Below, piece after piece: positions 22,755-32,623 of a DNA stretch of 40,137 nucleotides. The stretch covers positions 1 through 40,137 of the forward strand of contig CADAIP010000026.1 of the NCBI GenBank assembly GCA_902787975.1, given 5' to 3'. The stretch's first letter is position 1, and each line of letters opens with the position of its first letter. The notes beneath the pieces are model-generated. The model made no database searches. It saw only the letters and a list, made by a program, of their open reading frames with translations, and had not been told where the DNA came from. Source of the stretch: Oscillospiraceae bacterium. Its GTDB lineage: Bacteria > Bacillota > Clostridia > Saccharofermentanales > Saccharofermentanaceae. The position numbers were made by a program, and so were the translations under genes.

Positions 22755-23279
22755 TCAATAAAAGTTACTATGTCCTTGAATTCGTTTTAACTCTTCAAAA
22801 AAGTATTTTAAAGCATTGATCATATGTGTAATGTTATAGAAAGCATCCATAGAAACATCAAATAGGATCCCACTGCTATACTGCGTGTCTTTATTCATAA
22901 ATCGCCCGTTTACTTGGACATGGCCCTTCTTATCGAACGTAAAAGTTAAATTCGAACGTTCCAAAGAGCCATAATTCTCAAGTATTGCAATAGGGACTAT
23001 TCCAGGAAGACATTCATAAACATTTTCCAGTTGAAGATAAAAACTATATAGATTACCCATTGTGATATCACATTCAAACCTGCAATCCATACCTAAACAA
23101 CTATAAGCAATTTCAAACGTTCCGGTAACGCCACCCGCGTTAATTGTGTACTCGTTTTGATGCTCATCAAAAGACTTAAAATATAAATCAAATTGTGTGC
23201 TGCCTTCCTTGATACAAATTAGCGTATACGGTAATTCAAGGTTGCTTTTGATCTCTACTTCTTTAAAATCTTTATCCAC
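22755..23279 (-). CDS. Hypothetical protein resembling WapI-type immunity proteins
   Basis: A 174-residue cytoplasmic beta-rich protein with a C-terminal amphipathic helix ('ITHMINALKYFFEELKRI'). The organisation, with 'LENVYECLPG', 'LTFTFDKKGHVQVNGRF' and a final helix, recalls WapI-like immunity proteins, but no motif proves it. It follows the methyltransferase gene at 23304 by 24 bp on the same strand. No toxin gene is adjacent. Confidence 0.45.
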   Translation of the reverse strand: MDKDFKEVEIKSNLELPYTLICIKEGSTQFDLYFKSFDEHQNEYTINAGGVTGTFEIAYSCLGMDCRFECDITMGNLYSFYLQLENVYECLPGIVPIAILENYGSLERSNLTFTFDKKGHVQVNGRFMNKDTQYSSGILFDVSMDAFYNITHMINALKYFFEELKRIQGHSNFY

Positions 23280-23303
23280 TTTATTCCTCGAAACATTATC
23301 TTA

Positions 23304-23915
23304 TTAGATTTTTCTGCAGATAATGGTATCCATGCAGTGATAATGCGGTATCCCGCCACTGTTATCTTCGAAGATCACTTCATCAATGCGCTCAACTTTC
23401 CAGTCCGCAAAATATGTGAAGAGCTCGCCTGACTTCCACATCTTCTCTTCCATATCCCAATCCGGAGGTAATTCCAGGAACGGCTTTTCTACAAATACGT
23501 TGATATAAACGATCCCGTTCTTCTTTGTGATCTTATCAAGCTTTTCAAAGAATCCTTTTTTGTTCTCCTCGAAAAGATACTGAACTGTTCCAGTTGAATA
23601 GATTATGTCAAACTGTTCATCTGTGATGAAGGTATTGATATCATCAACATATGCACTGATATTAACGTTTCTCTTCTCAGCCAAAGAGACTGTCTTCCTG
23701 ATACCATTTTCAGTCAGATCAAATGCAGTAACGTCGTAACCCTTCTGAGCCATGTACACGGCATCTTTGCCTTCACCGCATCCTATGTCGAGAACTTTTT
23801 TATCAGCAGAAGGCGGACACAGTTCTATTAATTCTTCAAGGAATCTCCCAGGCTCCAGTCCCCAGTAATAAGCATCTCCTTCATACCATTTCTCGTAATT
23901 TGTTCTTATGCTCAT
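23304..23915 (-). CDS. Class I SAM-dependent methyltransferase (TehB-like)
   Basis: A 203-residue protein. Motif I is 'KKVLDIGCGEGKDAVYMA'; the acidic motif II follows in 'VTAFDLTENGI', and 'FDIIYSTGTVQYLF' is motif IV. The layout matches TehB/thiopurine-type small-molecule methyltransferases. ATG 23915 is preceded by AAGGAA. The immunity-like gene follows. Downstream of the ABC remnant, 23916-24062 holds no gene. Confidence 0.8.
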   Translation of the reverse strand: MSIRTNYEKWYEGDAYYWGLEPGRFLEELIELCPPSADKKVLDIGCGEGKDAVYMAQKGYDVTAFDLTENGIRKTVSLAEKRNVNISAYVDDINTFITDEQFDIIYSTGTVQYLFEENKKGFFEKLDKITKKNGIVYINVFVEKPFLELPPDWDMEEKMWKSGELFTYFADWKVERIDEVIFEDNSGGIPHYHCMDTIICRKI

Positions 23916-24062
23916 TTTATTCCTTACTAACTTGAAAACTGTTGATTATTCCTACTAAGGGTTACCCCACTCGTAAATCATTATATCATCCTTATAAACT
24001 GACTTGAGAGAAAGACAGAAAACGAGCTCAAAGCCTGAAAGGAAGCTGCACTATTTAGTTTG

Positions 24063-24690
24063 TCAACCTACTGTTCTGCCACTGTCGAGAACGACAGTCC
24101 TCGTGCCATAAGTTGCGCACTCTTCGGAGTGGGTAACCTGAAGTATTGTGAGACCTTTCTCCTGATTGAGCCTTCTGAACAGATCCATGATCTCTCCCGT
24201 GGACTTCTTGTCAAGGTTTCCTGTAGGCTCATCTGCGAGGATGATCTTCGGGTTTCCGATGACTGCTCTGTGACTTGCGCTTTTCCGTAAGGCCTGTAAT
24301 CTCCAAGATCTCATCAAGTTCTTTTTTTAGAGAAGACTTTGTCTTACCGTTCATCATCTGAGGAAGAAGGATGTTGTCTTCAACAGACAGGTTCATAACG
24401 AGGTTATAGAACTGGAATACGAATCCGACGTTCTGAAGACGGAGATCAGAGAGTTCTTTGTCCTTGAGAGGTCCGATCTCCTTTCCGCAAAGTGAGATGC
24501 TACCTTCGAAATCCCTGTCGAGACCGCCAATGAGATAAAGGAGTGTCGACTTGCCGGAACCTGAAGCACCCATGAGGGATACGAACTCGCCTTTCTGAAC
24601 ATTCAGACATGCGCCGTTTAATACCTGGTTGAGACTTGTGTTCTTGCCGAATGACTTGCTGACGTTATTTACTTCGATTACTGTATTCAT
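24063..24690 (-). pseudogene. ABC transporter ATPase lacking its signature motif through an internal deletion
   Basis: The N-terminal frame has Walker A GASGSGKST (about 41-49), the Q-loop ('FVFQFYNLV') and ends 'EITGLTEKRK'. Another frame resumes with 'RAVIGNPKIILADEPTGNLD' (Walker B, D-loop) and 'ILQVTHSEECATYG' (H-loop). Between KRK and RAV the family has about 18-20 residues containing LSGGQ and 'QQRVAIA'; these are absent and the frame is shifted (junction about 24265-24278). Without the signature, ATP hydrolysis by a dimer is not expected. It would be the MacB/LolD-type partner of the FtsX permease, whose gene ends 19 bp upstream. Confidence 0.85.
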
Positions 24691-24709
24691 CTTTATATCC
24701 TCCGTACTA

Positions 24710-27172
24710 TTACTCGTACTTGATCTGTTCTGCTATCTTCATCTTGCGCAGGTTCTTTATTGGGAAAAGGACCGTGGCGACGAAAGCCGCAACAAGGAAG
24801 ACGAAGAACGCTATTGTCATTATGGGATCTATTTCGATTGCCATTTTCATTTCTTCAGAAGCTGAAGTGGCATTATCGAGAATAAATACCATCAGTACTC
24901 CGACAGCGGTTCCTAAGGCCGATGCGGTAAGTGAAGATATGAGCATCTCCCTGAAAAGGATTCCGGAGAGCGTACCCTTGCCCATTGCCGTGGAGAGCAT
25001 GACCGCGCATTCCTTTTTCCTTCCCTCAAATCCGATAAGCTGGTTGCTTGCCATACCGATCAAGGTTATTCCGACGGAGATAACAATGATGCCTACAGTT
25101 AATGCCCTCATTTTCGCATTATTGGTAGCCTCATCTTTAAGTATCTCATCCTGGGTCTTTACGTCTGAATAATAGTTTACGGCGTATGTTCTGATGAGGT
25201 TTGCAACACGTGCGGGATTCTCGCACATGATCAGGATATATCCGGGAGTATCCCTGAAAATTTCTTTATAATCGCGATCAGAAAGGAAAATACACTCCTG
25301 AGCAATAAGTGAGTCTGAGCTGCAGAGAGATACGATCTTGTACTCTCTTTCGACTGGAACGATGCTCGTAGGATCGTATGTAATTTTAACTGTATCTCCG
25401 ACATTGAGTCCTTTCTTCTCTGCATATTTGTCACTTACGATTATGGTTCCGTTTTCCATTGTTGCAGGAAGATCCGGGAAAGCCGTGTAGTACTTAAATC
25501 CGTTTTCGGGAAGAGCATAGAATGTCATGCTCTCGCGTTCAGACACATCCGCATCATTGATGGTGACAGAGTTTGATGATGTATAAACTACTTCCGTATC
25601 GGTAACACCTTCGAGTTTATCAACGAACGAATAAACCGTCATTTTGTCTGTACATGTAAGAATGACGTCACTTGTGAATTCGTTAGTACTGACAGACATT
25701 GTAGCTGACTGCACGAATGTGAAAACGATTACGCACATTGCTGCGGCCGTTACGCAAAGAACACCGCTTCCGACCGTGCTCTTACGAGAGATTGCCTCAA
25801 CGCATGCAAGTGACAGCTTTGCATTTTCCTTCTTGTCGGCAATGTTCTTCAAAAGACCTGTAACGCCCTTGAAGATCCATGGATAAAGGAGAGCGAGAGA
25901 TGTAACTGAACATACCAGGCAGATGATCGCAACAATAAGATTCTTGCTGAAGAATGCTGATACGACTGCTCCTGCAACAAGAACCAGACCGATGATAAGG
26001 CCGGACTTGCTGAACTTGTAGGCTGTATCTCTGTTATCAAAAATGATGTCTCTTATGGATGTATTCAATGCCTTCATTATCGCCTTAAAAGGGATCGCAC
26101 ACTCGATGATGATCGAGCCGATGATGACAGCAGCGATAACCAGAGCCGACATGGGAGGAATTTCTGATTTAAAGTTGGAACCTTCTCTTTGTACTCCGAA
26201 GAACATATCCAATACCGGCACTCTGATCAGTCCGTAGAGTATTATTCCCGGAATGCTTCCGATGAGAGCATAAAGTGTGTTCTCGAGAAGCAGGATCCGT
26301 CCTGTTTTCGCATTGCTCATACCAAGGCTTCTGAGAGTACCGATGAACGGCATTCTCTCGCTTACGATCCTGTTGCAGATCGAAGCAGAAACAAAGATTA
26401 CGAGAAGGAATGTGATTGCGAAAATGAGATAGAAATAAAGGAGTAACTGGTGAAGTGTTGCTTCAACTGATTCATCAACGACAAAATTGATAACTACAGC
26501 TGACGGATAGTATTCCTCGAGCGCTCTGATACCGTCAAGAGCTTCATCCTGGTTAAGAATGTCGAAAAGGACAACGCCGGTCTTATCTCTTCCGCAGGAA
26601 AGGATCTTTGAGGTCTCCTCGTTAACGATAGCAGTATACTTGCTTATGAAGTAGTTGTTGTTGCCATATGAGATACCTACAACGGTCAGTTCAACCTCTT
26701 CATCCTGTCTGTCGTGAACGATCAGCTTGTCACCGACTTTATAACCGTATGCTTCGGCGAAGCTTCCCGTAATAACGGTCTCACATAAACCGAGCTCGAC
26801 CGGATCGATGAATTCCATTTTAACAGCGCTGTCAACGTTAACGCCAAAGATCGTAAGCTTCTCGTATGTTACATAGTTATACTCGCTTTCAATCGGTTTG
26901 TAGAGTTTCTCGATATTGGAAACGATCTCCAGTTTCTCGCATTCGGGAAAACCTTCCGGAAGGCCTTTTGCCGTGTAATCACTCGCCATAAAAAGACAGT
27001 CAGCCTTTGATAAGCCCAAAGAAGATCCGCTGAGAAGTTTTTCCGCACTTGATACGAAGTCAAAGCATACCATTGCACATATCGAGCAAAGGAAAATGGA
27101 GAACGCTACCAGCAATGTTCTGAGCGGTTTTCCGAAAATATTCTTAATTGAAGTCTTCAATATGATATTCAT
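24710..27172 (-). CDS. FtsX-family ABC transporter permease
   Basis: An 820-residue protein. One N-terminal helix (about 20-37) and a large extracellular domain come first, then three helices with 'GTLRSLGMSNAKTGRILLLE' (FtsX cytoplasmic loop). A second extracellular domain follows, and the last three helices contain 'KKECAVMLSTAMGKGTLSGI'. This double-FtsX layout is that of large lipoprotein- or peptide-exporting and bacitracin-type permeases. ATG 27172 has GGAGG nine bases upstream; the peptidase stop is 12 bp away. It is intact, although its ATPase gene is broken. Confidence 0.85.
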   Translation of the reverse strand: MNIILKTSIKNIFGKPLRTLLVAFSIFLCSICAMVCFDFVSSAEKLLSGSSLGLSKADCLFMASDYTAKGLPEGFPECEKLEIVSNIEKLYKPIESEYNYVTYEKLTIFGVNVDSAVKMEFIDPVELGLCETVITGSFAEAYGYKVGDKLIVHDRQDEEVELTVVGISYGNNNYFISKYTAIVNEETSKILSCGRDKTGVVLFDILNQDEALDGIRALEEYYPSAVVINFVVDESVEATLHQLLLYFYLIFAITFLLVIFVSASICNRIVSERMPFIGTLRSLGMSNAKTGRILLLENTLYALIGSIPGIILYGLIRVPVLDMFFGVQREGSNFKSEIPPMSALVIAAVIIGSIIIECAIPFKAIMKALNTSIRDIIFDNRDTAYKFSKSGLIIGLVLVAGAVVSAFFSKNLIVAIICLVCSVTSLALLYPWIFKGVTGLLKNIADKKENAKLSLACVEAISRKSTVGSGVLCVTAAAMCVIVFTFVQSATMSVSTNEFTSDVILTCTDKMTVYSFVDKLEGVTDTEVVYTSSNSVTINDADVSERESMTFYALPENGFKYYTAFPDLPATMENGTIIVSDKYAEKKGLNVGDTVKITYDPTSIVPVEREYKIVSLCSSDSLIAQECIFLSDRDYKEIFRDTPGYILIMCENPARVANLIRTYAVNYYSDVKTQDEILKDEATNNAKMRALTVGIIVISVGITLIGMASNQLIGFEGRKKECAVMLSTAMGKGTLSGILFREMLISSLTASALGTAVGVLMVFILDNATSASEEMKMAIEIDPIMTIAFFVFLVAAFVATVLFPIKNLRKMKIAEQIKYE

Positions 27173-27184
27173 GATATACCTCCA

Positions 27185-29173
27185 TTAATGCCATCTCGAA
27201 ATTCTGTTTTCTGGAGGTATGTACATGCCGTCACCTTCCTGAACATCATATACATCGTAGAAACAATCGGTCGTTGAAAGGATGGCGTTAACTCTTATGA
27301 CTTCAGGGCTGTGCACGTCAGATGACAGCTGGCCGATGATAACAACGTCAATGCTCATACGGCAATATGAAGCAGCGTAGCTCTTAAAGATCTTCTCAAG
27401 ATCTTCATTTGAATGTGCAAGAGTGACGATACATTCCATACCGCTCAAGTCTGCGAAGTTCTCACCAAGAGTCAGTTCACCGTCAACATGGTAGATACCG
27501 AATACGGTAAAGTTATCTTCAAAATATCTGACCGCCTTTTCATTACGTTCGAGAAGTGATTCCATGTCTTCGTCAGCGATCCATTCAGGATTATAAACAC
27601 CGTTCTGATCGAAAACGATACAGTTGCTGTCGAATGCATGTCCCATCTCATGAGCAATGGTTGCTCCGAGATTTCCCAGATTGGTGTAGTAATCGCCGTT
27701 AACGTCGAAGAAAGAATCGCCTGCGATAGCAACCGTTATGGTTATATTGTTTTGTGTCGCTGAGTAGCACGCATTAACAGTCTGCATTTTCATTTCCACT
27801 CCATAACGGTCAACGGGCTGGGAAAGACTAGCTATTCCGTCTGCAATGCCTACTCTGATATATCCCATATAGAATTCATAGAAATTGCCGCCGATACCCG
27901 CATACTTGGAAGTATCGTGTCTCTTAAGATCTGTTCCGGTAACGTAAACAATGTTATCGAGTTTTTCGATGAGGCCTTTTCTTGTAGGCTCAGTAAGCCA
28001 TGTTGCATCCGAGATCAGGGCCCTGTAACCTTCCCTTATGTCATCACACATTGATCGGAGAGCATCGTCGGTCTCCTTCGTATAATACCTCTCAACATAA
28101 AGAGGATCTGTCTCATTCTTAAGATTGGAAATTATCTCATTTACTGCCAGCTCTTCAACCGGCTTATAGCTGTCGTAGACATATCCTGCAAGGCTGTCAT
28201 AACTGGGAGCAATGAATCTCATGTAACTGCTGTAGATCTTGTGGATCTCCAGGGCTTTTAAAGCATCGAGTTTATCTTCAACCATCAGCGAATTCATGCA
28301 GATCAGCTGGTCTTTATTGTAGCATCCGAATCTGTCACAAAAGTTTGGATCAAAACCAATGGCTTTAAAATATTCCTGAATGTCAACATTGGTGAATATA
28401 CTGTTTAATTCGTCACCGGATAAGATGATCGTGTCAGTTACATCATAAGAGTCCTGTGCTGTTTTTGAACCTGATGCTCCATAAACACTAAGCACAATAT
28501 TTGCAAGTTCTTTTCCGTATTCAGAAGAAGTATCCACATCGTATCCTAAGGTCTGCATATAAACTCTTGTGTCTGATACCAGCCCGGACAGTGCTGAGTT
28601 ACCGTCAGCCAGTGAATCGAAACTGACATCACACATACTTACAAAAGGATAAAAAGTAAGTATGCGTCTTCCGGATATGTAAACATCCTCGCTGGCAGAC
28701 AAAGAGAAGAAACCTGAGATTCCAAAATCACGGTAGAGCTTTGCATCTGTCATAAGAAGCTCATCAGCTGTCTTTGCATTCATTACTTCGTCAATAACAT
28801 TTTGAAGATCTTCAGGGACCGGCTCGCTGTCAAAATCATAGCTTATGAAAGTGTTATAAGCAGTCTGGATAATGTATTCCTCACTGCCCTTTTCATAACC
28901 TGAACCTGCGGCTACGTCCTTGACGATGTTTTCGAGTCTTTCAACAATAAGACTGTCATCGAATGCATCGGCAGCGAATGCTGAACCGTACTCAAATTCA
29001 GCGTTATCGAGCTTATCCCTGTTGGCATAGTAGTAGAAATCGTCCTGGGGACGTCCTGACATCCACTTTGCAGTCTCTGAAGTTTCAACTGTACCAACGT
29101 CTGATGGTGTACAGCCGGATATCAGAGATGCTGTCATTGCACAGATTAAAGCAGCTCCAATCAACTTCTTCAT
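27185..29173 (-). CDS. M13-family metallopeptidase lipoprotein (neprilysin-like)
   Basis: A 662-residue protein. The signal peptide ends in the lipobox LISGC (Cys at about 21). The C-terminal catalytic domain has HEMGH of 'ATIAHEMGHAFD' (zinc ligands and general base), then 'LGENFADLSG' (third ligand Glu and supporting Asp) and 'NACYSATQNNITI', the M13 substrate-binding NAxY motif. The usual PAGILQ stretch is diverged. M13 enzymes cut peptides shorter than about 40 residues, so peptide processing outside the cell is likely. It is the first gene of the operon with FtsX and ABC ATPase, under a LytTR-type site. Confidence 0.85.
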   Translation of the reverse strand: MKKLIGAALICAMTASLISGCTPSDVGTVETSETAKWMSGRPQDDFYYYANRDKLDNAEFEYGSAFAADAFDDSLIVERLENIVKDVAAGSGYEKGSEEYIIQTAYNTFISYDFDSEPVPEDLQNVIDEVMNAKTADELLMTDAKLYRDFGISGFFSLSASEDVYISGRRILTFYPFVSMCDVSFDSLADGNSALSGLVSDTRVYMQTLGYDVDTSSEYGKELANIVLSVYGASGSKTAQDSYDVTDTIILSGDELNSIFTNVDIQEYFKAIGFDPNFCDRFGCYNKDQLICMNSLMVEDKLDALKALEIHKIYSSYMRFIAPSYDSLAGYVYDSYKPVEELAVNEIISNLKNETDPLYVERYYTKETDDALRSMCDDIREGYRALISDATWLTEPTRKGLIEKLDNIVYVTGTDLKRHDTSKYAGIGGNFYEFYMGYIRVGIADGIASLSQPVDRYGVEMKMQTVNACYSATQNNITITVAIAGDSFFDVNGDYYTNLGNLGATIAHEMGHAFDSNCIVFDQNGVYNPEWIADEDMESLLERNEKAVRYFEDNFTVFGIYHVDGELTLGENFADLSGMECIVTLAHSNEDLEKIFKSYAASYCRMSIDVVIIGQLSSDVHSPEVIRVNAILSTTDCFYDVYDVQEGDGMYIPPENRISRWH

Positions 29174-29241
29174 GGATTATCTCCTTCTTGGGTTTTATAT
29201 GTTCTGTATGCTATCACATACAAAAGCAGTCACCTTTTTTT

Positions 29242-29274
29242 GTGGTGAATTGCGCTTATAACGTGGTGATTTGC
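29242..29274 (-). promoter_or_regulatory. LytTR-type direct repeat before the M13-ABC operon
   Basis: GTGGTGAATTGC (29242-29253) and GTGGTGATTTGC (29263-29274), plus-strand reading, are 21 bp apart. The proximal copy is 69 bp from the M13 start codon. The same motif with the same period is found at 32430-32462 and 32484-32516, and a half site at 34073. The probable binder is the adjacent AgrA-like regulator. Confidence 0.75.
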
Positions 29275-29292
29275 AAAATTACCGGGCCAGAA

Positions 29293-30663
29293 TCAAATAA
29301 CAACTTCAGCTCTGAAGAGGAATCCGAAAGGCTTTTCTTCGCAGGATACGGACAATTCTCCGCCACAGTCTTCCGCAGCACTTCTGATGTTGGAAATACC
29401 GAAGCCGTGATTCTTTTTATCGGATTTGCTTGTGACTATCTTGCCGTCTTTGATATCAGGCTTCTCGGAACAGGGATTGGTAACAGAGATCATGAAGAAG
29501 TTCTCCGTGTGCTTAAACTGGAGATCGATCACTTTGTATTCGGGAGCCAGGTCCTTGAGGCCCGGAGCAGCGGCAGCTTCGATCGCATTATCAAGAAGGT
29601 TTCCGAGCATCTTGCACATGTTTACGGGAGAGATCTCAACACCTGATATCGCACCGGTGACATCCAATTTAAGACCTGCTGCCGAAGCACGCTTCTTCTT
29701 ATCTGTGATTATCGCGTCGGCAATTACATCGCCGGTGTGGCTGCTGACGTTCGTGCCCGCCAGGCCTTCGCTCATCTCTTCGAGATACTCCTGCATTTTA
29801 TCGTATTCCTTATTTGCCAGAAGGAGCATCAGGACCTGCACGTTGTTACGCATGTCATGACGCATCGCACGGATCTCGGAATCGGCCTTGGCGGATGCTT
29901 CGAAAAATTTAGTCTGCGAATCCACCAGTTCCTCGTTGATCTTGTTCAGCTGTTTAAGTCCGTCACGCTCTTTTCTGGTAACGCGCAGGAAGAAGAACAG
30001 CCATACCGTTATGAGGATCAGTATGAGCAACACCTGTTTTGCAAGATCATTTCCGACGTAAATTTCATCAGTGATGCTGTCATCGGCTAAGAATGCATTG
30101 ACCAGGAGCAGGAATATGGCGACAACACCCAGTACCGGAAGGGGCAGCGGAGTATTGTCGTTCTTTTTTCTGACTTTTGCGATTATGTACAGGAACAGGA
30201 AGTCTGCCACAGCAGCAACGAGCTCCGTTATTAAGAGCATGATGACGACCCTTTCCTGGTCTTCGATCTCATTTAACCGATTGACCTGGATCACGACCGA
30301 CTCAATAATGTGATTTACGCTTCCGAGTATCTCAGTCGATAAAAAGAGCGCAAGAAATCTTTTCCAGACCTTGCCCTTGAGCATGACCACCAGGAATATG
30401 AAGTGAACAAGAAGGCCCGCAACTCTTATGACATCTTCCACACCGATGATCAATCCGTCCGCATCGATAATGTTGATTTTTAACACAATTAAGGCATACT
30501 CTACCAGAATAACCGTCACTGCTGCCATTATGGCAGAAGTGATATACGTGGCCTTCTTATTCTTGAATTCGTACCTGAATGCCCCTTCTATGGAATACGT
30601 GGTTGCCATGATGATCGTCAGGGGGTTGATAATGTAAACAAGGTACCCGAGTATGTCGATCAT
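29293..30663 (-). CDS. AgrC-like sensor histidine kinase (GHKL)
   Basis: A 456-residue protein. The N-terminal sensor has about six membrane helices (to residue 235). A coiled-coil carries the phospho-accepting His in 'RAMRHDMRNNVQVL'. The ATP-binding domain shows the N-box 'NLLDNAIEA' and G-box 'HGFGISNI'. This is the AgrC/HPK10 type, which senses peptides or membrane signals and pairs with LytTR response regulators. Its ATG overlaps the response regulator's stop by four bases, so both form one operon. Confidence 0.9.
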   Translation of the reverse strand: MIDILGYLVYIINPLTIIMATTYSIEGAFRYEFKNKKATYITSAIMAAVTVILVEYALIVLKINIIDADGLIIGVEDVIRVAGLLVHFIFLVVMLKGKVWKRFLALFLSTEILGSVNHIIESVVIQVNRLNEIEDQERVVIMLLITELVAAVADFLFLYIIAKVRKKNDNTPLPLPVLGVVAIFLLLVNAFLADDSITDEIYVGNDLAKQVLLILILITVWLFFFLRVTRKERDGLKQLNKINEELVDSQTKFFEASAKADSEIRAMRHDMRNNVQVLMLLLANKEYDKMQEYLEEMSEGLAGTNVSSHTGDVIADAIITDKKKRASAAGLKLDVTGAISGVEISPVNMCKMLGNLLDNAIEAAAAPGLKDLAPEYKVIDLQFKHTENFFMISVTNPCSEKPDIKDGKIVTSKSDKKNHGFGISNIRSAAEDCGGELSVSCEEKPFGFLFRAEVVI

Positions 30664-31222
30664 CTGCCTGCTCTCCTGACGTACTCAAAAAGCATTTTCT
30701 TCGCGTCTGCCGCGCTGCCTCTTGCCACCGGCAGGATATCGCCGTTATCCATTGCGACATCGTTGCTTCCGAGCTTTTTGACATGGGCGAGGTTCACATA
30801 GTAGGATCTGTGGCACTTGCAGAAATCCTTGCTTATCCCGTCGACCATTTCAACCGCCTGAGCGAATTTCATGCGCATCTCAACGGAAGGAGCTTGTCCT
30901 TCTTTATGGGCTTGCTCAAAAACCTGAGCGCATCAACCTCATAACCTTCCAGGGCCATTTCCGTGTGGCTCGTAAGGAAGATTATCGGGATGTCTTTTGA
31001 ATATTGGCGGATGACCTTGGCCGTGGACATGCCGTCCAATTCCTTCATCTCAATATCAAGGAATACCGCATCCGGTACAAAACCGTTCTCAAAGCTCTTT
31101 ACGATCTCGCTGCCGTCGGAATAGAGATAACAACTGACAGTCTCCGTGCCGTAAACTGCATAGATCAGTTCAGCGACGTGGTTCCTGTATACACTCTCAT
31201 CGTCAACTATTGCTAGCCTCAT
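30660..31222 (-). pseudogene. AgrA-like LytTR response regulator with internal deletion
   Basis: The first frame is an intact receiver domain: 'LAIVDDES', phospho-Asp in 'AVFLDIEMKELDGM', Thr in 'IIFLTSHTE', and Lys in 'FLSKPIKKDKL'. It then ends early. Another frame gives the second half of a LytTR domain: 'SVEMRMKFAQAVEMVDG', 'DFCKCHRSYYVNLAHVKKLG', 'ILPVARG'. Total length is 563 nt, against about 720 for the family, so about 50 residues (linker and first LytTR strands) are missing, with a frameshift at about 30884-30895. As written the protein cannot bind DNA. Its predicted sites nearby are well preserved. Confidence 0.85.
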
Positions 31223-31243
31223 GGGATCCTCCGGCAGAATTTT

Positions 31244-31274
31244 GAAAAGGAGCCGCCTATTACGTCAGCTCCTT
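31244..31274 (-). terminator. Terminator or attenuator before the two-component operon
   Basis: On the minus strand AAGGAGC (31274-31268) pairs with GCTCCTT (31253-31247), followed by a short T-run. It lies 80 nt after the DUF4003 stop and 25 nt before the regulator start. It probably ends DUF4003 transcripts. Confidence 0.5.
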
Positions 31275-31355
31275 ACATTTTAATATATTATCCTACTCGG
31301 GCAATAGTATTTTACTTATCGTGTGGTCCTGAAGAAGGAGATGATTTGTTTTCTG

Positions 31356-32357
31356 TTAATCAAAGGCCGAATTCATTGCCATCGAGACACATGTCATGGT
31401 CGCTACCTCTTCTGCAACGATCGAGGCAAGCGCGTTGCTGATAACTGCGCTGTTAACGGCTTTGTTGTAGATCTGGTCATCACTGCCGGAGAGCATATCG
31501 GCTACGAAGATCGCTGCAAACATAAGGCGTTCACGCTTTTGGAGTGTCCAGTTCCCGAAGCCCTTCTCTCTTCCCAGATACTCTTCAGTCTCTATGACCA
31601 TATCAACAAGCTCATCCTTGTCGATATCGAGTTCTGCAAGAGCGCCTAAAGATGAGAATTCATAATAACTGCCGTACCTGGCACCATGCTCCTTAAAGGT
31701 CGTAAAAAGTTCTGCTGACTTTTCGCATTTTTCTTTCAGGTTGCCGCCGGAGATAACGAGAAGTTCGCTTAATCCCTGGATGGCATTTGCATCAGCCTTG
31801 ACCTTGAGTTCTTTCTTGAGATATACGTAGCATTCTTCGATCTCATCGACTAATGCGTTGTCATCTTTTTCGCTCAGTGCAAGAAGGACAGCAAATGCTA
31901 TGTCGCTCTCATCAGAGAGGAGAGGATGTTTCTTGCTGAGCTTATCAACGATACTCTCCATGCGCTTTGCGATACTTGCCGCTTCGTTCATCAGGCCGAG
32001 ATCGACGATCGTCATGGCGGAGAGCACCATGCAGTTATATTCAATGATCCTCTTTCCTCTTAATGTCTTATAAACAGCAAGTACATCATCGATATATTTC
32101 TCGGGGTCGGTCTGGATCGACATCTTTGTCAGCACGGCGAGTTCAACAGTAACTCTGAACGAAGACAGGATACTTGTTTTGGAAGCCAGTATCTTCCTTG
32201 CTTCCTTTATCTTCTCTATATCAGCTCTGCGGTTTGCATTCGTCAGGATAAGGCTTGATACCATGCAGTTAAGTCCGTATTCAAATATAAATGCATCTCC
32301 TACAGCCTGTCTGTTCTGAATGAATAAACCGATTTTGCTCTTAAGATTCGAGTCCAT
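31356..32357 (-). CDS. DUF4003 family protein
   Basis: A 333-residue all-helical cytoplasmic protein without membrane segments. Length and the pattern of repeated helices, with conserved 'GKRIIEYNCMVLSAMTI', 'HPLLSDESDIAFAVLLALS' and 'FGNWTLQKRERLMFAAIFV', match DUF4003, a Bacillota family of unknown role. ATG 32357 has AAGGAG ten bases upstream. A LytTR-type direct repeat lies 73 bp upstream of the ATG, placing it in the same regulon as the M13-ABC operon. Confidence 0.75.
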   Translation of the reverse strand: MDSNLKSKIGLFIQNRQAVGDAFIFEYGLNCMVSSLILTNANRRADIEKIKEARKILASKTSILSSFRVTVELAVLTKMSIQTDPEKYIDDVLAVYKTLRGKRIIEYNCMVLSAMTIVDLGLMNEAASIAKRMESIVDKLSKKHPLLSDESDIAFAVLLALSEKDDNALVDEIEECYVYLKKELKVKADANAIQGLSELLVISGGNLKEKCEKSAELFTTFKEHGARYGSYYEFSSLGALAELDIDKDELVDMVIETEEYLGREKGFGNWTLQKRERLMFAAIFVADMLSGSDDQIYNKAVNSAVISNALASIVAEEVATMTCVSMAMNSAFD

Positions 32358-32429
32358 ATTGGTCCAGCTCCTTTTTGAGGTTTTCTATGGCATGGATATT
32401 AGCATTCGAATCTGTCTATACCGGATTTT

Positions 32430-32462
32430 GTGGTGAATTGCAGTTTTTGAGTGGCGAGTTGT
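32430..32462 (-). promoter_or_regulatory. LytTR-type direct repeat before the DUF4003 gene
   Basis: GTGGTGAATTGC (32430-32441) and GTGGCGAGTTGT (32451-32462) have the same 21-bp period as the site at 29242. A TAATAT box follows about 28 bp downstream on the minus strand, and the DUF4003 ATG is 73 bp from the proximal repeat. Confidence 0.75.
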
Positions 32463-32483
32463 CCGGCTGAAATAAAAGGAAAT

Positions 32484-32516
32484 ACAATTTACCACTCTTA
32501 TCATGCATTTCACCAC
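32484..32516 (+). promoter_or_regulatory. Oppositely oriented LytTR-type direct repeat
   Basis: ACAATTTACCAC (32484-32495) and GCATTTCACCAC (32505-32516) are the complement of the DUF4003 site motif, again 21 bp apart, and point to the right. A TACTAT box follows 29 bp downstream. The target is the small membrane-protein gene at 32624. The two sites lie back to back, 21 bp from each other. Confidence 0.7.
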
Positions 32517-32623
32517 AAAAAACTCAGCGGACTGATTACAGATGATACTATCCGCTTATCAAAAGCAAAGCGAAGACCAACGTTATTACTGAATCAAAGA
32601 ACATCACAAAGAAAAACGCAGCT

